A DNA stretch of 33,546 bases, taken from assembly GCA_012719395.1 (NCBI GenBank), contig JAAYAL010000079.1:1-33546 (forward strand). The letters are read 5' to 3'. The stretch is from Gaiellales bacterium (lineage in GTDB: Bacteria; Actinomycetota; Thermoleophilia; RBG-16-64-13). Position 1 is the stretch's first letter; each line of letters starts with the position of its first letter. Shown here piece after piece: positions 7,650 through 14,834 of the stretch. Both the position numbers and the translations under genes were made by a program. The notes beneath the pieces are model-generated. The model saw nothing but the letters and a program-made list of their open reading frames with translations, was not told the origin of the DNA and did no database searches.

Positions 7650-9296
7650 TCATCGCTTGACCTGGTAGCCGGCCGTCTCCCGGTCCCACGTATCCGCGGT
7701 GACCCCCTCATCCCTCAGCTCCTGCTTCTGGATCTTCGCGGTGGGCGTATGGGGCAGTTCCTCCATGATGCGCAGGTAACGCGGCATCATGAAGTAGGCC
7801 ATCTTGTCCTGCACGTAGTCCATCAGCTCGACCGGTGCCAGAGAGGCCGCGGGCTTCAGTGAGAGGCACACCATCACTTCGTCTTCCGACTCCGGCGACT
7901 TCACGGGCACGGCTGCCGACTCCAGCACGGCCGGATGCGAGTTGATAATGCGCTCCACCTCGTAGGAGCTGATGTTCTCGCCGCGCCGGCGCAGCGCATC
8001 CTTCTTTCGATCCTTGTAGTGGAAGTAGCCTTCCTCATCCTTGACCCCGTAGTCACCGGTGTGGAACCAGAGGTCGCGCCAGGCCTCCACCGTCTTCTGT
8101 GGATCCTTGTAGTACTCCAGCAGCATGGTGTACGGCTTCTGGGTGCGGACCAGCATCTCACCCATGACTCCGGCAGCGACCTCCGAGTCGTGGTCGTCCA
8201 CCACCTTGACCTCGCAGCCATACACCGGCCGGCCGATGGTGCCTTTGCGCCCATGCTTCAGGGTGTTCATCAACGGCAGCCCCAGCTCGCTCATGCCGTA
8301 ACCCTCGAGCAACACCACGCCGAAGCGTCTTTCGAACAAGTCGAAGAGATCGGGCGGGCAACCGCCGCCCACCATCACCCGGACGGGATTGTCGGCGTCA
8401 TCGGGACGGGGCTCGGCTTTGAGCAGGATGGGCAGGATGCCGCCGATATAGTTGAACTCGGTGCAACCGTGTCTCTTGATGTCGTCCCAGAAGCGGCTGG
8501 CTGAGAAGCGTTCGGCCAGCACCATGCGGGCTCCGCTCACCAGGGCGGCCATGGTGGAGAGCAACTGGGCGTTGCCGTGGAACAGGGGCAGCGCGTTGTA
8601 CAGGCGATCGGCCTCCGTGTACTCGGCGCACTCGGTGCAGATCTCCCCCATGAACAGCGCATAGTTCTGGGGCATCAGCGAGCCCTTGCTGGGCCCGGTG
8701 GTGCCGGAGGTGAAGATGATGGCGAAGGGATCAGACCAGAAGACGTCTATCTCCTGATACGCGCCGTCGTTGTCCACCAACGCCCGGTAGTCCAGGGTGG
8801 GCCTGCTCAGACCCGGCAACTCCTCCCCTTCCCGGCCCAGCACGATCACCTGCTCCACCCCGGTGTCGTCCAGCACCGGGGCCACCCTGTCGAGCCAGTC
8901 GCTCTCGGTGATGAGCAGGCGGCACTCCGGCTTGTTGATCATGTAGGCCAAGAGGTCCCCTCGGTGAGCCGTGTTGAGTGGCACCTCCACTGCCCCCAGT
9001 TTCGAGAGCCCGAACCAGATGAAGATGAACTCCGGCCGGTTCTTCATCTCGATGGCCACAAAATCGCCCTTCTTCACGCCCAGCTTCTGCAGGCCGGCCG
9101 CCACTCTGTCCGACTCGCGGTCCAGGTCTTCGTAACCGTAGACTCGCTCACGAAAGGTGAAGTACTCTCGGTTGCCGTGCTCCGCCACCCTGCGTTTCAG
9201 CAGAGCGTGAATAGTGCGTTCCCGGGCGGGATCCGGGACAATGCCGGGGGCGGCCGGCGACGCTGCCGGCCGCGCTGCTTCTCTCGACGCAGTCAT
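7650..9296 (-). CDS. AMP-forming acyl-CoA ligase (ANL superfamily)
   Basis: About 548 residues, activating a carboxylic acid to its CoA thioester through an acyl-adenylate. Motifs in order: P-loop-like FTSGTTGPSKGS (near residue 195), YGMSELG, FHTGDYG, DRKKDALRRRGENISS (hinge and A8 region) and PTAKIQK with the catalytic Lys near residue 521. The RRRGENISSYEVE form resembles carnitine/crotonobetaine-CoA ligase-like members. ATG 9296 has GAGGAG five bases upstream and begins eight bases after the HyuB stop; the frame runs upstream to 9410 only by overlapping HyuB. Directly behind the carboxylase genes it is the obvious beta-keto acid:CoA ligase, the role acetoacetate-CoA or benzoylacetate-CoA ligases play in known ketone pathways. 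Confidence 0.92.
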   Translation of the reverse strand: MTASREAARPAASPAAPGIVPDPARERTIHALLKRRVAEHGNREYFTFRERVYGYEDLDRESDRVAAGLQKLGVKKGDFVAIEMKNRPEFIFIWFGLSKLGAVEVPLNTAHRGDLLAYMINKPECRLLITESDWLDRVAPVLDDTGVEQVIVLGREGEELPGLSRPTLDYRALVDNDGAYQEIDVFWSDPFAIIFTSGTTGPSKGSLMPQNYALFMGEICTECAEYTEADRLYNALPLFHGNAQLLSTMAALVSGARMVLAERFSASRFWDDIKRHGCTEFNYIGGILPILLKAEPRPDDADNPVRVMVGGGCPPDLFDLFERRFGVVLLEGYGMSELGLPLMNTLKHGRKGTIGRPVYGCEVKVVDDHDSEVAAGVMGEMLVRTQKPYTMLLEYYKDPQKTVEAWRDLWFHTGDYGVKDEEGYFHYKDRKKDALRRRGENISSYEVERIINSHPAVLESAAVPVKSPESEDEVMVCLSLKPAASLAPVELMDYVQDKMAYFMMPRYLRIMEELPHTPTAKIQKQELRDEGVTADTWDRETAGYQVKR

Positions 9297-9304
9297 GGCT
9301 CTCC

Positions 9305-11386
9305 TCAGGCGAACATCGGCATGGGCGGCATCTGAGCGATACCCACGCTCGGGTGCGGATAGGTCCCGTAGTACTTCAACAGCTGGTCCGGCGGACGCAG
9401 TTGGCTCCACTCCTTGACGAACTCGCTGTAGGGCCTGCCTCGCCGCAGCCGCTCGGCCCGCGCCTGCGCACGCAACTCCGCGGTCTTCTCCTCGTCCAGG
9501 CGCAGGGTGTCGGGATCGTAGGCCACCTTGTAGACGCTGGCGGCGGCGAAAGGCGTGGTCAGGTCCGCCCGCAGGTCGGCGATGACCGCCTGGGGGTCGC
9601 GCTCCAGGGCGTCGCCGTAGCCGGCGCCTCCCCCGCAGGGCACGTAGAAAGTGTCACCCTGGCCGAAGGGCTCGGGCATCATGGTCATGTGGTGGAAGGC
9701 TCTGGTGCCCGCCTCCGGATTGCCCTCGCCGTAAACCTCATCCAGAGCCTTGGGGAGCTGAGGGTCGGAGCCGGCCAGCAACTGATTGACGTTGCTGCCG
9801 TGCACGGCCTGGATGAAGGTGGGCGGAACGGCGTAGCCACCGAAGACCCCCAGGGTGGAGGGGAACTTGGAACCGTAGCCGTGTGCCCCCATCAGAAAGA
9901 ACGGGGAGCCGTGCGTCATCAGCCCCATGCCCACGGCCGCCCCGCCCCGGTGCCTGCCGTGTCCGTACGAGCCATTGAAGAAGTTGCGGAAGAGGTAGAC
10001 GAAAGGCCGATCCGACTCGGTGGTCTCCACATCAGAGCAGTCGCTCATGGTGGCGAAGTAGGAACCGGCGCAGTCCACCCCGTCCATGTCGGGACGGGCA
10101 CCGCAGCCGGTGGCGTTCATCTCCGGGGTAATGTCGGCGCAGGGCTCACCCCACTGGGTCAGCCCGCCGTAGATGGGGACGCCGAAGCCGTTCATCCAGG
10201 CGGCGACCGCGCGGGATCTGTCGTAGTGGTAGGTCATGCGGGCACCGATGAGGAAGACCCCCAGCGCGAAGGCGGCCTGCGGGTAGGGCGCCAGGGAGGT
10301 GGGGGCGTCGCCCTGGGCGTTGATGAGCGCATTGCCCGGGACCTCCCACTCCACCACCTCCAGCAGGCCGTTGTTGGCCGGAAGGTCGTAGAAGAACCAG
10401 CCGCACAGATACACCATAATCAGCCCCAGCGCCCCCTGGAAGTAGGTGTTGAGGGGCTTCTGCGGCATCATGGGAGACGTATCCTCGAAGCTCACGTACA
10501 GCTTCTCTCCCTGCTTGCGGATGGTGATGCCAATCTTGGTCAGTCCTTCCTCCGTGCCCACCGTGTCCATGAAGCGGGGCTGGCGGAAGGTGCCGTCGTG
10601 CAGCAGGCTGAGCTTCTTGCGGGCGGCGTCGGCAGTGACGGTCAGAACCTTTCGTAGCGAGCCGACGAAGAACTCCGCTCCCCTCTGCTCGATGACTTCC
10701 AGGATCCGCCGCTCGGCGATGCGGGAAGCGGCCAACCTGGCCTTGATGTCCAGGATGAGGGTTCGCGGATCGCGGACCATGGCGGAAAACATGGTGAGCA
10801 CGTCGTCCCGGAGCTGATAGTTCTCCCCGACCTTCATAGGCGGGATCTTCAGACCCTCGTCGTACTTGGACTGCGCGCTCGTGCTCACCCCGCCCGGCTC
10901 CGAGGCGCCGCACTCTCCGCTGTGCACGATAGCCCCCACGAAGCAGACCAGCGTGTCGCCGTGGAAGACGGGGATGACCAGACCCATGTCGGCAGGGTGC
11001 ACACCGCAGATATAGGGGTCGTTGAAGAAGAAGGAGTCTCCGGGCTTGACCCCCACGGTGGGATTGTCTACCCAGTGCTTCACGATGTACTTGACCGGGA
11101 TCTGCCCCAGCACCGCGTGGAACCAGATGCCGGTGGCGACCACGGCCACGTCGCCCTGGGCCGTGTAGATGCCGAAGGCCACGTCACCCCAGCGCATGCC
11201 GTTGGAGGCGCCCAGCTTCATTGTGGTCTCTTTGCCCTCCTGGGCGATCATCTCCAGCTTGTGACGGACGATCTCGAAGTCGAGGTCGTCTATCTCAGCC
11301 TGGGCGGCCGCCTCCGTCGCCGTTATCGGCTCCGGTTTGAGCCGATGGACGACCTCGGGATCGCGCGTGTAGGCGACGCCGATCAT
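9305..11386 (-). CDS. HyuB-family subunit of an ATP-dependent ketone carboxylase
   Basis: Hydantoinase B/oxoprolinase family protein (PF02538), 693 residues. The N-terminal part contains EIVRHKLEMIAQEGKETTMKLG, followed by GDSFFFNDPYICGVHPADM and AIVHSGECGASEPGG. These are conserved regions of HyuB proteins around the presumed catalytic site. The C-terminal end has GGGAGYGDALERDPQAVIADL, also family-typical. ATG 11386 overlaps the upstream HyuA stop as ATGA, showing tight coupling. In acetone and acetophenone carboxylases the HyuB-like subunit combines the activated ketone with activated bicarbonate. A hydantoinase or oxoprolinase function is the alternative, but the gamma-like gene, ligase and thiolase in the operon favour ketone carboxylation. 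Confidence 0.88.
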   Translation of the reverse strand: MIGVAYTRDPEVVHRLKPEPITATEAAAQAEIDDLDFEIVRHKLEMIAQEGKETTMKLGASNGMRWGDVAFGIYTAQGDVAVVATGIWFHAVLGQIPVKYIVKHWVDNPTVGVKPGDSFFFNDPYICGVHPADMGLVIPVFHGDTLVCFVGAIVHSGECGASEPGGVSTSAQSKYDEGLKIPPMKVGENYQLRDDVLTMFSAMVRDPRTLILDIKARLAASRIAERRILEVIEQRGAEFFVGSLRKVLTVTADAARKKLSLLHDGTFRQPRFMDTVGTEEGLTKIGITIRKQGEKLYVSFEDTSPMMPQKPLNTYFQGALGLIMVYLCGWFFYDLPANNGLLEVVEWEVPGNALINAQGDAPTSLAPYPQAAFALGVFLIGARMTYHYDRSRAVAAWMNGFGVPIYGGLTQWGEPCADITPEMNATGCGARPDMDGVDCAGSYFATMSDCSDVETTESDRPFVYLFRNFFNGSYGHGRHRGGAAVGMGLMTHGSPFFLMGAHGYGSKFPSTLGVFGGYAVPPTFIQAVHGSNVNQLLAGSDPQLPKALDEVYGEGNPEAGTRAFHHMTMMPEPFGQGDTFYVPCGGGAGYGDALERDPQAVIADLRADLTTPFAAASVYKVAYDPDTLRLDEEKTAELRAQARAERLRRGRPYSEFVKEWSQLRPPDQLLKYYGTYPHPSVGIAQMPPMPMFA

Positions 11387-13530
11387 TGCTCACCCCCTGC
11401 GGTCAGAGAAACGTTGTGGAAGCGGTCGACGGCCAGGCTCCATCCGGGTTCCACCACGTAGGTGCTGTCCTTGGCCTCGACAATCGCCGGCCCCGCCACC
11501 AGGTTGCCCGCCCGGAGCGCCTCGAAGCTGAAGACCGGGGTGTTCTGGGAGCAGGTTGCATCGCCCCACCAGGCCTGGCGGCTTTCCAGCCGGGCCTCCG
11601 CCGGCGGCTCGGAGCCGGCCGGCTCCTCCTCCGCAAGCCGCGGTGCCGGCGTCTCCACCCAGGCGGTCAGGTAGAAGCACTCCACGTTCACCCCGCCCAC
11701 CGGGAAGATCGCCTCCGGGGAGTACATGGCCGAGTAGTCGGCGGTGAACTGGTCGCAGATGTTCTTGAAGTCTTGCGGAGAGGAGACGGTCAGGTGCGGA
11801 GAGATAATGCGCGTGAGGTTGTACTGCATGCCGTAGCGCATGTCGAGTTCCAGCCGGAACTTGACCGCTTCATCCGGGTAGCCCTCCAGCCGCAGGTCGC
11901 GCAGGGCCAGGTCGCGCAGTTCCTCGACCACGGAGTTGAAGGCCTCCACATCCTCCAGGTAGGACTGGTCCTGCCAGCGAAAGATCTTCAGCGTGCGCGA
12001 CTTGTCCCACACCTGCTGGATGTTCATGGTGGAAACGCCGAACGCGCCGAACACCGGCGAGTAGGGTGAGGCCATCACCTTGGTGACCCCCAAGTAGGGC
12101 GCGAAACCGCAGGCGTGGGCCGGGCCGGCGCCGCCGCAGGCCATGAGCACGAAGTCGCGGGGGTCGTACCCCTTGAGTGCGACTTCGTTGAAGACCTCCT
12201 GCCCCATCCTGGCATCAACCAGACGGCGGATGCGCATGGCGGCCTCCATCACACTGATGCCCGCCGGGCGTGCAATCTTCTGCTCGATGGCTTCATAGGC
12301 CAGATCGGGATCGAGCAGCATCTTGCCGCCCAGGTAGTTGTCGGGATTGAGGTAACCCAGCACCAGGTCGGCGTCGGTGACCGTGGGCTCGATCCCCCCC
12401 TTGTCGTAGCAGGCCGGGCCCGGCTGGGAACCGGCCGACTGTGGGCCCACCTCGAGGGTATTGCCCATGAGCTTGTTGATCCAGGCGATCGAACCACCCC
12501 CGGCCCCGATCGACTTCACCTCGATGGCGGGGATGTTGGTGCGCCAGCGGTCGATCACCGGGATGAAGTCGTACGCCTTCATGCGGCCGCCGGTGACCAC
12601 GCCGATATCGAAGGAGGTGCCGCCCATGTCCGTGAAGACCACGTTGCCGTAACCGTAACGACGGCCCAAGGTGGCGGCTCCATGCAGACCGGCCACCGGA
12701 CCGGCATTGTGCGTGAGCACGGCCCGGGTGCGGGAGGCCTTCTTCATGCCGCCCGTGTTGTGGGCCAGCACCAGTGGCTTCCTGTACCCGCCGGTACGGA
12801 GTTCGGTGACCAGCTTGTTGATCTCGTCGCCCATCACGCCCTGGATGTAGGCGTTGACGATGGTGGTGGTGAAGCGGGTGTACTCGCCCGACTTGGGTGA
12901 GACCTCGCTGGAGAGCGTCACCGGCATGGAGCCCAGGTAGTCCTCGGGATACTCCTCCTCGATGATCTGCTTGATCATCTGCTCGTGAGTCGGGTTCTGG
13001 AAGCTCCAGAGCAGGCAGACCACGAAGCCCATGGCTCCCCGATCCACGAGGATCTGCAGCTTCTCCAGCACCTCTCCGCGGGAAAGCGGCGCCAGCACTC
13101 GGCCAAAGGAGTCCACCCGCTCCCGTACCCCGACCACCATGTCCCGAGAGATGAGCGGCTCGGGCTTGCGGATGCGGGCCAGGTCCCGGTTCTCCTGCGG
13201 CGTCCCCCCGTCCGCCCAGCTACGACCCCGTCCGATGTAGATGGCATCCTCGTGGCCGGCAGTAGTGATGAGGCCCAGTTTGGGACCGGTGCGCTCCAGC
13301 AGGGCGTTGGTCCCGACGGTCGTGCAGTAGTGGACCGTATCGGTCCCGGCGAACATCTCGGCCAGGGGCAGCCCGTAGAGCCGGGCCAACTCATTCATGC
13401 CCTTCATGAAGCACACAGAGAGGTCGTAGTGGGTGGTGGGCGTCTTGGTGAGCCGAGTGCCGCTGCCGTTACCGGCCGCGTAGAAGTCGGTGAAGGTGCC
13501 GCCGACGTCGATATTGATGCTGAGACCCAT
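11383..13530 (-). CDS. HyuA-family ATPase subunit of ketone carboxylase (first copy)
   Basis: Hydantoinase A/oxoprolinase family, 715 residues. It begins with the nucleotide-phosphate motif IDVGGTFTDFY of the N-terminal Hydant_A_N domain. The second half of the ASKHA nucleotide-binding fold shows FTDMGGTSFDIGV, then SIGAGGGSIAWI and CGGAGPAHACGFA. These subunits bind ATP and phosphorylate the ketone enol and/or bicarbonate. ATG 13530 has AGGGGG upstream, 16 bases after the UroD-fold gene. The C-terminal about 200 residues are HyuA_C-like, with a Glu/Pro/Ala-rich insert near EEEPAGSEPPAEA. It is distinct from the second HyuA at 14835-16871, so the complex should contain two different ATPase subunits. 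Confidence 0.9.
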   Translation of the reverse strand: MGLSINIDVGGTFTDFYAAGNGSGTRLTKTPTTHYDLSVCFMKGMNELARLYGLPLAEMFAGTDTVHYCTTVGTNALLERTGPKLGLITTAGHEDAIYIGRGRSWADGGTPQENRDLARIRKPEPLISRDMVVGVRERVDSFGRVLAPLSRGEVLEKLQILVDRGAMGFVVCLLWSFQNPTHEQMIKQIIEEEYPEDYLGSMPVTLSSEVSPKSGEYTRFTTTIVNAYIQGVMGDEINKLVTELRTGGYRKPLVLAHNTGGMKKASRTRAVLTHNAGPVAGLHGAATLGRRYGYGNVVFTDMGGTSFDIGVVTGGRMKAYDFIPVIDRWRTNIPAIEVKSIGAGGGSIAWINKLMGNTLEVGPQSAGSQPGPACYDKGGIEPTVTDADLVLGYLNPDNYLGGKMLLDPDLAYEAIEQKIARPAGISVMEAAMRIRRLVDARMGQEVFNEVALKGYDPRDFVLMACGGAGPAHACGFAPYLGVTKVMASPYSPVFGAFGVSTMNIQQVWDKSRTLKIFRWQDQSYLEDVEAFNSVVEELRDLALRDLRLEGYPDEAVKFRLELDMRYGMQYNLTRIISPHLTVSSPQDFKNICDQFTADYSAMYSPEAIFPVGGVNVECFYLTAWVETPAPRLAEEEPAGSEPPAEARLESRQAWWGDATCSQNTPVFSFEALRAGNLVAGPAIVEAKDSTYVVEPGWSLAVDRFHNVSLTAGGEQ

Positions 13531-13546
13531 ATATCCCCCTATCGCT

Positions 13547-14497
13547 CTACACGCGGATCAGAGCGATCTGCTCGATCGCCGCCCGCAGCTTCTCTATCTG
13601 AAAATCACTCCTATCCGGCTCGGCCATGATCAGGACCAAGCTGCTGCCTGCCGCCTGGGCCGCCCCCGCTGCCTGCGCCGCCACGTCTGCGGCTTTGTCC
13701 GGCGCTTCCCCGTCCAGCGAGAAAAGGACCGCGGCGCCACCGCTCTGCACCGAGCGGGCCGTTTCCAGGGAGGGGAACCCACCCGCGACGGACGAGCCCA
13801 GGGCCAGGCAGTCCAGCCCCAGCTCCCGCAGCCCCGACAGATCCTCTTCGCGGTATCCGCGGAGGAAGACCCCGACCGGGATGTTGTAGTAGGAAGCCAC
13901 GTTCCTTACCGTGGCGTAGATGCGCCGGTGGTGAGGGGTGATGCCGCCGGCAGCGAAACCCTGGCCCTCCATGAGCAGCATCAGGTCCGGGCGGGTCTCG
14001 CAGGCGGCCTCCACGCAGCGCAGCATCGGGGCCTTGATGTCCCGGGCCTTCCCCACCGCCTGATCCGGCCCGAAGAGCATGGCCGCGCTGGTGATGGGCC
14101 CGGTGAGCATGGCCACACGGGCACGACCGGAAGAGTCTCCGGCAAACAGGCGGCGCATCACCTCCAGCGCCGTTGCCAGCCTCCCCTTCTTCTCCGGGTT
14201 CTCGGCCATCGTCTCCACCGGGCCAGCCGGTCGGGGCAAACCGTTCTTCCAAGCGATGGGTGCCCCCAGGCCTTCGGCAGTCAGGGTGGGGTCATAGGCC
14301 ACGGCCAGCGCATCGGCGCCGAGCAGCTTGGCGGCAGCCGTCAGCCCGCCCGTCCACAGCCCGGCATCAGACTGCATCTCCTGCAGGCTGCATCCCGCCA
14401 GCTTTGCCGCCAGCCGGTTGACCAGGGGTAGGAACGCCGGCCGGTCGGCCGGTCGCCCCTGGAGGGCATTAAGGAACACCTCTCGTCCTCCGGCCAC
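13547..14497 (-). CDS. Divergent uroporphyrinogen decarboxylase-fold protein
   Basis: About 316 residues resembling the UroD/MtaA family (PF01208). The N-terminus REVFLNALQGRPADRPAFLP is the usual opening helix and loop. Later segments such as GPITSAAMLF, ADALAVAYDPTLTAEGLGAP (an interior strand plus loop) and ELGLDCLALGSSV fit the TIM-barrel. The family includes heme-pathway decarboxylases and zinc-dependent corrinoid:CoM/tetrahydrofolate methyltransferases. The His-x-Cys zinc motif expected before the ELGLD strand is absent (the site reads VGVFLRGYREED), and the protein is shorter than usual. GTG 14497 overlaps neither neighbour and lies two bases after the gamma-gene stop. Its place among carboxylase subunit genes suggests an accessory or structural subunit. 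Its mass, about 33 kDa, is close to the extra ApcE subunit of acetophenone carboxylase as I recall it. Function is not known. Confidence 0.72.
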   Translation of the reverse strand: MAGGREVFLNALQGRPADRPAFLPLVNRLAAKLAGCSLQEMQSDAGLWTGGLTAAAKLLGADALAVAYDPTLTAEGLGAPIAWKNGLPRPAGPVETMAENPEKKGRLATALEVMRRLFAGDSSGRARVAMLTGPITSAAMLFGPDQAVGKARDIKAPMLRCVEAACETRPDLMLLMEGQGFAAGGITPHHRRIYATVRNVASYYNIPVGVFLRGYREEDLSGLRELGLDCLALGSSVAGGFPSLETARSVQSGGAAVLFSLDGEAPDKAADVAAQAAGAAQAAGSSLVLIMAEPDRSDFQIEKLRAAIEQIALIRV

Positions 14498-14499
14498 GA

Positions 14500-14829
14500 T
14501 CAGGCTCCGTACCTGGCTTTGAGCGCATCGACGTCGAGCTCAATCTCGTGCGTGAGCGGGTGGCCGGGCGGCAGGTATTCGTTCTCGATCATCGTGCCGC
14601 AGTTGGGACAATAGAACTCGATGAGCCGGCAGAAGTCCGGGTCCGGCGTGAAGCTGTAGGCCTGGCCGTCGTTCAAGGAGGGATGGACCTCCTCCAACGG
14701 CCGCTGGGCCACCAGGCAACCGGTCTTGTAGTCGTCCCGGGCGCCGGCGAGCGCATAACCACAGCACCGGCAACACCACTCCTCGCGATCGAGATCTATC
14801 TCCAGATACTCGGTGATCCTGACCTTCAT
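14500..14829 (-). CDS. Acetone/acetophenone carboxylase gamma-like zinc subunit
   Basis: About 109 residues matching the small acetone-carboxylase gamma family (Acetone_carb_G). Two Cys pairs typical of a zinc site are visible: WCCRCCG (Cys19, 20, 22, 23) and FYCPNCG (Cys74, 77), with further Cys38 and Cys67. The segment DYKTGCLVAQRPLEEV and the ending DVDALKARYG are also family-like. In known enzymes this subunit is a structural component of the HyuA/HyuB complex. ATG 14829 is chosen, with GAGGAGG about ten bases upstream; GTG 14838 would leave the ribosome site touching the start. It begins six bases after the HyuA stop. This gene separates a ketone carboxylase from plain hydantoinase or oxoprolinase operons, which lack it. 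Confidence 0.85.
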   Translation of the reverse strand: MKVRITEYLEIDLDREEWCCRCCGYALAGARDDYKTGCLVAQRPLEEVHPSLNDGQAYSFTPDPDFCRLIEFYCPNCGTMIENEYLPPGHPLTHEIELDVDALKARYGA

Positions 14830-14834
14830 GCCGC

